A DNA stretch of 64,000 nt, from contig JARDYH010000007.1 in the NCBI GenBank assembly GCA_029215795.1, positions 95,805,263 through 95,869,262 of the forward strand, in the 5' to 3' direction. This document shows, piece after piece, positions 1 through 11,528 of this stretch (its first letter is position 1; each line of letters starts with the position of its first letter). The DNA comes from Anniella stebbinsi (lineage: Eukaryota; Chordata; Lepidosauria; Squamata; Anniellidae). A program made the position numbers and the translations under genes. Under the pieces are notes generated by a model. The model worked only from the letters and a program-made list of their open reading frames with translations. It did no database searches and was not told the DNA's origin.

Positions 1-1159
1 GAACATTGCCTATAAAAATGTGTATAAGGCAAAATTATATAAACAAATGCATGTACTAGGAGAAATGCATGCAAAAATTCATGAGAACTTTAAAAAATCC
101 TTACAGTTTGGGTCAGATTGGAAAAATGAGAAACTGAGAGAAACCCAAACTGGCAGATTCACCCATGCCCAGGGCTGAACCTCTCGGTTTTCTCCATCTC
201 CTGCTCTTTTCTGTGGCCTCTCCTCCACCCTCTGCTTGGCTCGGCTTGGCTCGGCTGGGCGCTCTCCTCTTCTCCCTGCTATCCAAGTCTGATCCCGGAG
301 GCTCTTATAGAAGTGATGCTTCCTGGACCATCCTCTGCCACTCCCCTTTCAGGCAGCTCCTGCTGCCATGCCTGACCTTACTCACTCATTTATCATATTC
401 CACATAATATACAAAAACCTTTAAGCTGATCCCCTTTAGCTTGGCCAGTGAATGTGTGGCCAAGTGCTCCAGCCAGGGCATGAAGAGGCTGTCCCTCACT
501 GTGCGCCCTGGTGATTTTCTCCAGTTCTGTGTCTATTGGGCATCATTGGCTCCTTTTCGCCACACTTTTTAAATTGTTGTTTTCCATGCTGTGGCCCTAC
601 AGTTTCTTTTGCGGGTGAGAGACAAAGCTGCGGATTTCACCTTGACCTACAAGCTGGACCATTTTCCTGGCAAGTCCAATTCCTTGAGCTCCTTGTGCAC
701 AGAATGCCAGTGTTCGTTCTTCTCTATATGACACACTCGGGACTCTAATCCAAGGGAATTATTGCCTAAATGTGTGATCTGCCTCATTTCACTCCTCTGA
801 CAAGCTCTGACATGTCTGAAATTCCTAGATTTCCAAATAGGCAGGATTTATTATTTAGAGGGGGAAATCCTCATGATATATGTCATGTCCTTCCAAGTGC
901 TGAACTCAGATTAGCTTGGGGACTTTTAGTGTGTTTCAGCTGCCTCCAGTCTCACTGTTCTTCAGGTGTTCTCCAAGAATGTCCAGCTGCCTCAATGGGT
1001 GGAGGTAAAGCTGCAGGCAATCTGCATATTGGCAATACTTCAGCCCAAACCTCCACATCACTGCTCCCCACAGTTTCATTTACATACTGAAAAGGGGGAG
1101 AGAGAGAAACTTGAAGTTGCCCAAATGTTAATGGGCAGGGGATGGAACAAATGTCACCC
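1..1159. other. Non-coding stretch, no gene recognised
   Basis: Short open frames occur on both strands, but none has a recognisable domain, compositional signature or convincing splice signals. No repeat family was identified by eye. Confidence 0.5.
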
Positions 1160-1425
1160 GGCATCGCCTTCTGGGTCTGTCCCCCAAGGAAGCATAACAC
1201 CATGCCTATGTGGCCCTGAAGAGACAGTCCAGAAGGATGCCATCATCCATGTTACTGAAAGCCATGGAAAGGTCCAGGAGAGCCAGTAGGGTCAAACACT
1301 GTGCCCATCCATTCCACAGCGGAAGACATCCAGCAGGACAACCAGGGCAGTTGCTTTCCCGAACCCAGGCCAGACGCCAGACTGGGATGGATCTAAAATA
1401 AGCAATGTCATCCAAGATTCCCTGA
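1160..1425 (-). pseudogene. L2-type LINE reverse transcriptase fragment
   Basis: Read on the minus strand, this degenerate piece contains a stretch resembling the RT palm motif of L2-clade LINEs (LLALLDLSMAFSNMDDGILLD; compare LDLSAAFNTIDHGILLD in the better L2 copy at 22.8 kb of this window). The first catalytic region is altered and the flanking sequence is only loosely alignable, so it is an old, dead insertion. Upstream and downstream boundaries are approximate. An L2-like assignment is more likely than CR1 because the CR1 copies here read YLDFSKAFD at this site. Confidence 0.6.
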
Positions 1426-1776
1426 ACCTCACACATCACCATTTGCTTCAAGACTTGGTTGCTCCAGGAAATGGTAGGTTTGTAACTGGATGCTGCTGTT
1501 GACAGGGGCTGGACATGGATGGAAGGAGTCCAAATCCAGACTCTGCCCTAATTTGACTGTTCTCTCAGCTCGGGGATGAATAACTCGTGGGGCGTTCGCC
1601 TCATGAGGTCGCCGAGCACTGCTTGACTAACCCTTTTCCAGGAGCCGACCTGGCCGAGCACTCAGCGAAGCACATTTTCCGGAGGCCACGGAAAGTGTGC
1701 TTTGCCCCCCCCCCCCGCAGCACCAAGAGGGCCTTTAAGGCGCATGGGGGAGGGGGAGGGTGAAGCAATTTCCCTA

Positions 1777-1955
1777 AGGCTGGGGAAATTGCGTATTTCC
1801 CCCCTCCACTCTAATGGCCACTCTAATCACATTCCCCCAACCGACGGGGGCTTTAAAGGCCCTGTTAATAGGACCTTTAAGGCCCTCATCAGCATAGCAG
1901 GGGGAAAGAGAAACTAGAGTGGAGGAAGAAAATGCACAATTTCCCCAGCCTTGGT
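1777..1955. repeat. Inverted repeat (hairpin), about 38-bp arms
   Basis: The arm at about 1777-1815 (AAGGCTGGGGAAATTGCGT...) is roughly the reverse complement of the arm at about 1917-1955 (...GCACAATTTCCCCAGCCTT), with a roughly 100-base loop. Inside the loop is a small palindrome, GGGCTTTAAAGGCCC. Likely part of an unidentified non-autonomous DNA element; no target duplication was resolved. Confidence 0.55.
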
Positions 1956-2000
1956 AAAATTGCGTATTTCCCCCGACTTCATTAATGGTGGCTGCCATTG

Positions 2001-2417
2001 TAGGCTGACCAACTTAAAATAAAAGTCAGATGGCGGAGGAGGTTTTAACTTTCTTTATTCGAAACTCAGCGCTGAGGTCCAGCTCCCTGGTGCCCAGTAG
2101 CAAAAATAGAGGGAGTGGCCCCGGCCTTTGTGTGTCACTCATATTTATAGTTTATTCTGGTCAAGCAAGCATATAGAACAATTCAACATTCATAAAAGTG
2201 AAACGAAGATAACGAGACTGTCTGACTTCACACAGAATCAAAGAACCGTTATTCTAGCTTCAGCAAAGAAAGGAGTCTGCTATAGATAACAACACATTTT
2301 CTACAAGGCTAACCCTAGCACAGCAAGAAATTCTTTAGTGCAGATAAAAAAAACAGGCTTTGCAGCTTCTAACATTATTCAAAATTTAACCCTTCATGTC
2401 ACACCATTAACACAACA
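2001..2417 (-). mobile_element. Possible solo LTR, minus strand (weak)
   Basis: On the minus strand the block starts TGTTGTGTTAATGG and ends in CAGCCTACA. It has a TATA-like ACTATAAATA around 2139-2153 and an AATAAA signal about 90 bases further on (TTTATT on the plus strand near 2055), in the order expected of an LTR. No matching target duplication was found and no internal retroviral sequence adjoins it, so this is only a candidate. Confidence 0.3.
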
Positions 2418-2572
2418 GGGGGAAAGGACAATGGGTGCATGCAGGTCAGGGTGGAACCTGGCAGCGACAGGGCGAAAACCCATTAGGGCCTGGGAGGGCC
2501 AGACGTGGGGTTATCGAAACATAAGAGTCCTAGAATAGTAGTGTTGGAAGGGGCCTATAAGTCCAACCCCGT

Positions 2573-3188
2573 TGTGAAAGTTTGAGGCCTATACAGACTT
2601 GGTTTTGGTTTAAGCCTGAAGGCCTGGGAATCTTCTGATGGGAGGGGGGCATTCCTGAGTTTCAGTTCCCCCCTAAAGGAGTTACGTTTCATTCCCCCAG
2701 TTTTAGGTCACCAGATTGGTTGTTTCAGTTTCTGGGTTAGAGTATATAACACTACGGGACAGTAGTAGAGTTGGAGAGCTGCAGAGAGCTACAGAGAACA
2801 ACGGAGAGAAACTCTGGGACAAGGAAAAGACTCGATGAGACTCTAGGCCCAACCGACAGGTGAACCTGTAGTTAGGCTAGAGGAAACTGCGGTGTTACAA
2901 CTTTTATTTTCATGGTAAATGCCTTTTGAAGTTTTACAGTTCTATTTGAGTGAATGCCTTAAGTTTACATGATTTTGCCTTAACTCATATAACCTAGTAA
3001 ATAGTGGTTCTTAACACCTGGTTGTCTGGAGTGTCATTTACACCATGCCTAAGGCCTAAACCCCACATTACTAAGAGGAGAAGGTAAAAGGTAGAAACAT
3101 GTTATCTGATGGAAAGAACAGCTCTTAAAGAGGCGAAATATCTTTAAAGAGCTGATCAAGGGGTCCAGGTAAAGGTGGAACTTTGTCA
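2573..3188 (+). mobile_element. Solo-LTR-like insertion inside the CR1 3' UTR
   Basis: This block interrupts the CR1 tail: CR1 sequence ends at CCCC (2567-2570) and restarts after another CCCC (3189-3192). The insert begins TGTGAAAGTT and ends AACTTTGTCA, imperfect terminal inverted repeats of the TG...CA type. It has a plausible promoter: an inverted CCAAT motif (ATTGG near 2714) about 25 bases before a TATA box (AGTATATAAC, 2741-2750). No open frame is present. The extra GT after the left CCCC leaves the exact duplication uncertain at 4-6 bp. Confidence 0.55.
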
Positions 3189-3229
3189 CCCCAGTTCAAT
3201 GCAGGAATCCACCTTAAAGCGTGCCTGAC

Positions 3230-4990
3230 AGATGGTTGTCCAGCTGCCTCTTGAATGCCTCTAGTGTGGGAGAGCCCACCACCTCCCTAGGTAATTGGTT
3301 CCATTGTCATGTTGCTCCAACAGTCAGGAAGTTTTTCCTGATATCCAGCCAGAATGTGGCTTCCTGTAACTTGAGCCCATTATTCCGTATCCTGCACTCT
3401 GGGATGATAGAGAAGAGATCCTGTCCCTCCTCTGTATTTGAAGAGAGCTATCATGCCTCCCTTCAATCTTCTCTTCTCCAGGCTAAACATGGCCAGTTCT
3501 TTCAGTCTCTCCTCATAGGGCTTTGTTTCCAGAACCCTGATCATCCTTGTTGCCCTCCTCTGAATACGCTCCAGATGTCTGCACCTTTCTTGAAGTGTGG
3601 TGCCCAGAACTGGATGCAATACCCAAGAGGGGGCCTAACCAGTACCGAATAGAGGGGAACCAGTCCCTTGTGCGATTTGGAAGCTATATTTCCATTAATG
3701 CATCCCAAAATAGCATTTGCTTTTTTTGCAACCACATCACATTGTTGGCTTCTATTCAGCTTGTGATCTTTAACAATTCCAAGAACCTTCTCACTTGTAG
3801 TATTACTGAGCCAAGTATCTCCCATCTTGGAACTGTGCATTTGGTTTCTTTTTCCTAGGTGTAGAACTTGGCATTTATCCCTATTAAATTTCATCCTGTT
3901 GTTTTCAGCCCAGCGCTCCAGCCCATCAAGATCACTGTGAAGTTTGTTTCTGTCTGCCAGGTTATTAGCAATCCCACCCAATTTTGTATCGTCTGTAAAT
4001 TTGATAAGCATTCCCTGTACCTCCCCATCCAAATCATTAATAAAAATGTTGAAGAGCACTGGGCCCAGGACTGAGCCCTGCAGTACCCCACTTGTTACCT
4101 CCCCACTGTGTGATTAATAAGCACTTTTTGAGTCCAATTCTGTAGCTTACTGTGGATCCACCTAATAGTTGTTCCATCTGGCCCACTTTTAGCTAGTTTG
4201 TGAATCAGAATGTCGTGGGGCGCTTTGTCAAAAGCTTTGCTGAAGTCAAGATATACTATGTCCACAGCATTCCCACAGTCCACAAGGGAGGTTACCAAAT
4301 AAAAAACTCAGATCAGATTAGTCTGACAGGATTTGTTCTTGGCAAATCCATGCTGGCTTCTAGTAATCACTGCATTTACGGATTGACTCTGCTCCAAAAT
4401 TTTCCCAGGGATGGATATCAGACTGACTGGTCTGTAGTTCCCAGGTTCCTCCTTTTTGCCCTTTTTGAAGATAGGGACAACATCAGCCCTCCTCCAGTCA
4501 TCCGACACTTCACCCGTCTTCCATGAGTTCACAAAGATAATAGACAGGGGTTCTGAGAGTTCTTCTGCCAGCCTGTTTAATACTCTAGGATACAGTTTGT
4601 TGGGCCCTGGAGATTTGAACTTGTTCAAAGAAAGTAGGTGTTCCTTGACCATTTCTTTATCAATCTCAAGCTGCAGTCCTGCCCCTTCAGCTTGTACTTC
4701 ACTTTTTCCAGGGGGGTCATAGACCCGCTTTTGGGAGAAGACTGAGCCAAAGTAGGAATTGAGCACTTCGGCCTTTTCTTTGTCCTCTGTTATCAATTTG
4801 CCTCCCTCATTAAGCAGTTGATGTTCTCATGGGTCCAGGCACATTTCTGCCCCATTGCTACCCTCAGCATATCTTTGTCAGAAGAATGGATCTTCCTACG
4901 GACCCTTCCACCAGTGAATCTATCATGGCAGTGCCATATCTGGCTGGCTTCCACCAAATCCTGAAGCCTCTCAGTATGAGATTGCACCCC
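3230..4990 (-). pseudogene. CR1 ORF2 remnant: linker and reverse transcriptase, frame-broken
   Basis: In minus-strand order: the linker at 4793-4987; then 4308-4796 with KSPGPNKLYPRVLN and GNYRPVSLISIPGKILEQ; then 4095-4298 with DIVYLDFSKAFDKAPH, the first catalytic Asp region; then 3541-4059 with MLFNIFINDLDGEVQ and FTDDTKLGG, the catalytic DD box (usually FADD); then the thumb and tail at 3380-3619 with [20 protein letters not shown]. At least three frame changes separate these blocks, so no active protein is possible. RT would make cDNA at a nicked target site in the nucleus. It is well preserved enough for the family call to be secure. Confidence 0.85.
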
Positions 4991-5039
4991 AAGTCTTTAG
5001 TTTCTACAAGCAGTTCCTTGAAAATCATATGTTAAACTA

Positions 5040-8000
5040 GAGAGTGCAGTCTGGTTTAATCAGCAGTAAAACCAACAAAGTAGCTACTGAAATTTATTAG
5101 AACATCAGATTTGCTCTAAAGATGTAGAATGAAATTCTGAAGATGTAGGGAGTTCATTGTGAATGGAGCCTGAAAGCCCATTAAGAGTAGAGGAGGAGTG
5201 GGCAGCTTCCTCCTTTCTCTTGCTGTCATGATGCTCTTCTCTACGTCCTCCATCTATCAGCCTTGTTTTCGCCACATGCTGCCCTTCACTACTAACACAG
5301 ACCATTCTCCTTGACCCAAATAAAAGCACACGGGGAAAGCAGGAGGCAGGTGTGTGCAGCCATTTATATGTAGACACAGCTCCTGTAGCGCCATAGGTTC
5401 AGTGTCTCCCCAAGTGACAGAGGAAAAGGATTGGGGCTGAAAGACCCAAGGGAAAGGGCAGGCGCATGGGGGCAACATTGTAAATGAGTACCACTATATG
5501 GGACCTTAAAATGGATATATGCTAGTATAAAGCTGGCCTGGGAGTTAAGCCTGAGCGCCTTGACTTACAGTTTCCATGCTTGTTGGTGCATGAATGGATG
5601 TAAATGCTTCAGCTGTTCTCTGAAATCATTTTCATAGGATTATCATGATGAAATATACCTTAGCCAAGCCCTCTAAGTTTTAGTTGATCGATCAATTCAA
5701 GTCCATAGCAGTATTTCTTTATTTTTAGATGATGCATGCACATGTTGGAGCAAGCATTGTCTTAGAAGAGGCTTCCTTGTTTCTACAGGATAGAATGCCT
5801 CTTCTGAGACAGTGCTTGCCATCTGAAGTTTTTGAACGACAGGGCTTGCATGCAAACTAATAACAATGTGAAAAGTCTGCTACCCTTTTTATCAGGGGAC
5901 ATCTTTAGCTGTTGAAAAATCTTAAATGGAATAATCTAACTGATTGGTCAATGAAACACTGCAGCCCTTAGTTTTTGATCCTAAATTGTGGCCAGCTGAC
6001 TGGGTTGGATTAGTCACACCAGAGCAATAGGCGTTGAGGAATATTTGGCACACAGAAGCCATTAGCACAGCCCTTCCCAAAGGCTGCCTGGGTAGTTTGA
6101 GCAGCAGCAGCGCCTCTTCACGGACTAGTTGAGATGGACTGTAAGTTGCATTGGGTGGGTTGCATCATGAATGACGTTGTGCTGTCTCGGTTCCATTCTG
6201 AAATGATGCAAACAATAGCGGATGAAGGCCAGGGCTGTTAAAATGCAGAACATATTTCCATTAATCTTACTGAGATATCATTTTCCTTTCCAAGGAAGTT
6301 TCAGCAGAAACATGATGATAATTAAATTATGAAGAGTTGTGGGGGGGGGGAACCCTGATCCCTAGCCACGTGTGGGTAAACAAAACCTCCATTAAAATGT
6401 ATTGGGGGAAATGGTACAGGGTCTTTCCTTAAAAAATAAATAATTCCTGGGACTTTCTTGATGGTTTGTGTCTTTATTAGCATTTTTAAAGGGGATTTTT
6501 AAAAAATAGTGTTAGAGTCTCTTTATTTGAAAATGGCAGTGAAGCTGGGTTTGGGCCAAGTAATTAGGCACCAAACTTGAAATGAAATGTCTCTCTTGAA
6601 ATGAGAATTTAAATGAATTAACTGTATCTATCACTGGGCTTTGAAAGAGCTGCTTAATTTAAAAAAGCTAGGTATAATCCCCGTTTGGCACGTACGACTT
6701 AATTATAGGCAGGCTTGGCAACAAACAAGAAGGCAGCCCGAGTGGGGGTTCTGGCCTGCTCGACTTGGGGGCTTCGTTAATTATTTTACAAGTATTGGAA
6801 TTGCTTTCTAATTAATTTTCTGTGTTCGACCTGATTGTAGGTTTGAGGAAATGAGGTTAGTTGGCGCGATCCTTTTCATCGAATTATGCAATTTCAACTT
6901 TAAACTGCTTAGCTGTTAAGGTTATGTGAGGATTTATTGCTGTTGACAAGGTCCCTTCTAGCAGCCTTGGCAGGATGTGAACAAGATCTAAGCCTACGGG
7001 AAAACGTCTTGCCTTCTTAGCCTGAAGGGGGAGCAAAATATTTGCAGAGAAGAAATTGTGCCAGCGGTGACTTTGGAAATGGGAGAAAAACCTCTTGGTA
7101 ACGAGCTCCATCACACCATGTTTTTTTCACCAGGTTGTCTCCGCACTATCCGCCTCCGTTTCAACAGCGCATCAAACATGAAACACTTTCATGTATGTGT
7201 GTTGTTGCACTATTTCAGCGCTATTTCAGCATGTGCATCCTTTCACCTGTGTGGGCTTGCATCACTAACATACTGCCCCGTCTCCTCCCTTCCCCTTCCC
7301 CTTGCAGTTCGTTGGTTGTTGTGGCTGGGAGGGAATTTGAGATGGACGTGGGATGTAGGTTCCTTCCCCTGCCCTAATTCTTATTTCCCCATGTTTTATT
7401 TGTTTTATTTCTGTGCAAATGCAATTGAATGCAATTCTGGTAGGCTGAAATAGTATCATGATGCAATAGTGCAATGGTGTAATTAAGGGATTAGGGAAAG
7501 TCAACCTATCCTCGTTTCAACGAAGTATTATTGCACTGTAAACCACCACCACCCCTGTCCTGGTGCATTTTCCGCATTTCTTTTAAAGTGAAAATGTACC
7601 CCTGGTCATGCCTACACAGGAGTAAGACCATAGAGTTAAATGGGACCCCTCTCCCTCCCCCTTCACAGTTGAGCAGAGAACCTCCCGCCCTCCTCTTTTG
7701 TCAGCAAGACCGAGACCGCCCTTATACAAACCCCTAACAAAGAACGGGATGGTCTGATAGAGCGCAAGGACAGCAATACACGGGAGGGAAGAAGGCATTT
7801 GTTTTGCATAGAAGAGGAAAAAACAGATTTTGCCCATTCCAAAATGAAATGAAAAATGGGGGGGGGGGGAGAAGCAAAATGAGTGACGGTCAGGGACAAC
7901 GTCATGTGAGTCCTGTGCTGCATAGCGAGTGTGTGATAAACCGCTGGTGTGATGGAGCTCCATGACACATACCACATACCGCTTTCATAGTGCTATATCC

Positions 8001-8960
8001 TGCTTGGTGTGGCTCCTGCCTCTGTCCTGCTATTCTGGAGAAATTGGGATGGGAGTTGGTGGTCTGAACTTCTTTTAAATTGGGCCCTGGCCTCCATTTT
8101 GTGGAGCTATACAGTGCTTCTAAGTCTGGTTTCTTGTTTGTTTATTTGGTTTTTATTTTACTCTTTCCTTTCTTTTGGTGGTGCAAAGTAATGCCTTAGA
8201 ACTCGTATTCTTGGCTAAATTCCTAGCTTGCTCGAGAGGAGAAATCTGTAGCAATAGAAGTGTCCTTGGCTCCACCTCCAATGGTCCCCTTTCCACCCCA
8301 CCGGTTAGATTGGCCACCGGCCTCCACCGTTTGTGACCACTCTGCTCCTTGGGGAATGGCATCTTTGGAGATGTGCATCTCCTGTCCATGTGTCCCCTGA
8401 CCACCATAGTCGATTTCTGTGTATATTAATATGTAATAAACGTGATTGCTGTGCTTCTGGTGATGAGGCCTTGGCTATAGTCTCGTCTGGGTGTTCTTGG
8501 GCAAAGGCTTTCTCACTGCTGCATTTTGCTCTCTGCAAAGTGGGAAGAACAATTAGTCATTCATTATGAATTCAGAATTATAAAGGAATTTGGAAATTAA
8601 AAGCACTACAAAATAACTGCAGTTCTCAGAGCTCATTATCAAGCCCTCTGAAGAATGAGAACTGAACAGGAGACATTTTGGTCTGGCAAAACAAAGGTCC
8701 CACAAATTCTCACGGACAATTTTCAAAAATGTAAAATGTTCTCAGAAAGAGTCTGGAGATTTGCTCTTCTGCACGAGGAAATGGGGCAAGCGGGAGTTGG
8801 GCCTGTTCTTCAGAAAGGTAAATTTAAATGTCATTAGGAACCCATTATGCTTAATTGGGTTGGAGAACCAATTCTCATGAGGGATTCACAGAAGTCTCCA
8901 GCCTGGATATACATCTTTCTGAGTATAATTAATCATGGCTCCTGTGTCAGGGGATTGAAA
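5040..8960. other. Unique non-coding DNA, possibly with conserved elements
   Basis: No gene or known repeat was recognised. The part at about 6640-7060 is AT-rich, has homeodomain-like TAATTA clusters, and carries no sign of transposon sequence, which is the look of vertebrate conserved non-coding DNA. That is an impression only, since no alignment was possible. Open frames here are short and overlap on opposite strands. Confidence 0.35.
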
Positions 8961-8984
8961 TGACACTTTAGATCTCTTTGAGAA

Positions 8985-9225
8985 CTTTGCATCTGTCATG
9001 GAGAATAAGGCTATCAATGGCTACTAGTGATGATGGCTATATATTTTCCTCCATTATCAGAGGCTCGTCTGCCCATTGCTGGGGAACACCAGGGAGCTAT
9101 TATTCTCATGTCCTGCTTATGGGTCTCCCGATGGGGCCTCTGGTGGGTTACTGTGGGGACGGAATGCTGGACTAGATAAGCTATTGGTCTGATCCAGGAT
9201 CAGGGCTCTTCTTGTATTCATAGAA
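8985..9225 (+). repeat. Interspersed SINE-like repeat, copy 1
   Basis: The stretch from GGAGAATAAGGCTATCAATG to GGTCTGATCC...GGGCTCTTCTTGT is shared, with divergence, with the copy at 35490-35516 plus 38384-38590. Shared blocks include ATGTCCTGCTT and the closing GGGGCT/GGGCTCTTCTT. It carries no open frame. The class is unknown; the ending resembles the 3' part of tRNA-derived SINEs of lizards. Confidence 0.55.
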
Positions 9226-10594
9226 ATAGGTTGTTCAGTCGATGCCAATGTCGGAGGGAAGGAAGTGGACCCCTTTATAGAAATAGGCCCCCCAGAATTA
9301 AAAAAAACAAACTCTGAAGATTATTTGTCTGTGGGGGAAAATGGTTGATTAAATATTCAAATCAAGAGATATAATTAAAATTTAAAATTCTCTATGTGAA
9401 ATGTACTGCACAAATGGCACCTTCATAGCCTTTCTTTCCACAAGAAGTGGTACTCCATTTTGATAAGACAGGTAAAGCTAGGGGAGATTTATTTAGTACC
9501 AAAGATTTAGCAATGGAGATTTATCTGAACAAACGAAAAAGAATAAGGGGCACCTGGGCCGTTGTCATCTGGAGTTGGTCCTCTCTGGATAAGAATATAT
9601 GGGCTGTCATGGTAAATGAACCAAAGCTGGGACTCAGTCGCTACATCAGTTTACCCTCCCCCCCCAAACACACACACACGGTTGTCATGACAGTGGTTTC
9701 TTCCAATACAAGATTTCTTGTGAAATTCAGACTTTGTCTGAAACAGCAATCAAAAATATCCTTTTAGTTAACCACATTTCCCCTCAAAACAATTTAAATG
9801 AAGTATGTATTTCTGATTTTGTGTCTGTATCTGTATTATGACCCCATTCAACGCATGCTAGTTCTGAGGAAATGACAGTGTGAAAGCAACAGTAGTAGCA
9901 ATGGTTAGTGCAAAGCCAGAGAAAACCTTCCCAGCTACTGAAGTACAGAAGGAGAATATGTCTGTGTGGTTTGATGCTAAACCGGAAAGCAAAAGTCGCA
10001 TCTTGTTAGCCTCGTAATTTTGCATGCAATATTTATTTAACAATCAAAAGAGTTATTGTCACATTTTGAAAAACACATCATTAACTCCCTTATTTGTGCC
10101 ATTACCGCAGAGCCCATCATGCATATGTGGCTATGAAGCCACCAGAACACGACTTACAGCCTGAACCGGCTTCCCAGAGCAAAACTTGCCTCTCCCAGCC
10201 CTGATTATAAACCAGAGCTGGCAAAACAGAGAGTGATTTAATGAAGTTTTGATACAGCTCATCAAATACTGAAATGGGAAGTTGCAATATTAATTTAGAA
10301 ACTCATTATCATTTCAATTCCACTCATTCTAAACTGCATTAATAAAGGGGCAGTTCATGGCATTTCAGAAGGATGATGTATCATTCAAAGGGCAAAAAGC
10401 TCTTTCAAAATTACATTTCATTTGACACCCAAACATCAAGCATATTCTTCGTGTAGCCACGTAATCCACTCTTTTCCCCATGTGTCTCCTCCCATAGAAG
10501 TGTGGGTGAGAACGCGGAGAGAACTGTCGTGATGAGGCTGGGAAAGTCTTCCCGTGCAAGTAAAGCCCCAATGGGTGCTCACTCAGAAGCTGCC
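9226..10594. other. Unique non-coding DNA
   Basis: AT-rich sequence with no recognised gene or repeat apart from a short CA run near 9668-9680. Confidence 0.4.
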
Positions 10595-10750
10595 ATTTAT
10601 TTCCAGCGAAACCACTGGTCCATCTAGCTCAGAGCTGCCTTTCCCAGCTGACTGACAGTGGCTAACCAGGGTCTCAGGCAGGAATCCTTCTCAGCCCTAT
10701 TCTCCTTCTAACTGGAGAAGCAATGGACTGAAACTGGGAATGTCTCCACT
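10595..10750 (-). mobile_element. tRNA-derived SINE fragment, minus strand
   Basis: The plus strand reads TGGTCCATCTAGCTCAG, then GACAGTGGCTAACCAGGGTCTCAGGCAG. This is the complement of the body of a common reptile tRNA-derived SINE, related to the plus-strand copy at 30.3 kb (AGTCAGGGTCAACAAT, GGTGGACCAATGG). The tRNA-like head is not clearly present. Confidence 0.5.
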
Positions 10751-11336
10751 GGCAGACTTAGCAATTATGGAATGACTTCTAAACTGGAATTGTGGCTTTG
10801 GTTCCATACTGGATTAGCAGGCTGGTTCAAAATTATTGGAACAACAGTATCGTACCAAAACAAACCAATGAAGTATTAGGTCAGACCACAAAATCAAGAT
10901 CTTTCCCCTTAAACCAGTGATGGTCTATTTATTCAATTGCCCCATGACTTGCAGGTGTCTGAGCCTTCCTTGTGTCTCCTGGGCTGGATTGAGCGCTCCC
11001 TTCTGCTCCCACCTGAGATCTGTGTTTCCTTGAGGGCCGCTTTCAGTGCTATTTTTTGGTAAAAAGGTGGCGTAGAAATCAAATCAATAAATATGGATCA
11101 AGTAGGCAGTAATTGGAAAGAGCCTTTCCTACTTGAGGTTCAGGGTGAGGAAACTGACCCTGTTGTGGTTCAGATCATACAGCTGATTTAGAAGTCCAGC
11201 ACTACAAATTCAGACAAAAGCTCTCCTCTGTCCTGAGCTTTCAGAACATGGACACACTTTCGTGTCACTATTATGTATATTTGGAAAGTTGTATATTAAG
11301 TTCCTTACTTTGAAAAAGTTTACTCACTTTTTATAG

Positions 11337-11444
11337 GCTGAAACTCGAAGCGGTTTATTGAAGAACAAGACAACGCAGGACTCAATGGAAAAATGTAAGG
11401 AGCTGCAGGAATGTCACGGCTCCAAACCTTCAGAGATGGAGCCT

Positions 11445-11489
<45 letters not shown>

Positions 11490-11528
11490 TCTGAGGAGAA
11501 GAATGCCTCCCAGGTCCTTCTCGAGTAG
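11337..11528 (+). CDS. Putative 3'-terminal coding exon of an unidentified host gene, with polyserine tract
   Basis: A good 3' splice acceptor (pyrimidine-rich run ending TTTTTATAG at 11336) is followed by 63 sense codons and a TAG stop at 11526-11528. Reading from phase 0 the start is AETRSGLLKNKTTQDSMEKC. A polar, charged segment follows, then 16 serines in a row (14 from a pure AGC run at 11448-11489), then EEKNASQVLLE and the stop. The frame stays open through non-repetitive sequence on both sides of the AGC run, which is why it is treated as more than a microsatellite. Low-complexity acidic-serine tails are common at the C-termini of vertebrate proteins. The parent gene was not recognised, no upstream exon was found within 11 kb, and chance remains possible. 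Confidence 0.4.
11448..11489 (+). repeat. (AGC)14 trinucleotide repeat
   Basis: Fourteen uninterrupted AGC units, in frame with the candidate exon, where they encode serine. Pure trinucleotide runs of this length are usually polymorphic. Confidence 0.95.

Larger units (their letters stand above)
2514..5012 (-). mobile_element. CR1-type LINE, 5'-truncated, minus strand, split by an LTR-like insert
   Basis: The 3' end lies at about 2514-2570, where the minus strand reads the CR1 tail (TTGGAAGGGGCC on the plus strand). It resumes at about 3193 after an insert of about 620 bp. The body runs back to about 5012 and encodes RT and the linker upstream of it. The same tail closes the CR1 copies at 14.5, 17.3 and 35.3 kb. 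The 5' end, including ORF1 and the endonuclease, is missing, as usual for LINE insertions. Confidence 0.85.

Noticed and set aside
6640..7060. Conserved enhancer claim
   Set aside because: AT-rich homeodomain-like words were noticed, but without alignment there is no evidence of conservation; kept only as a remark.
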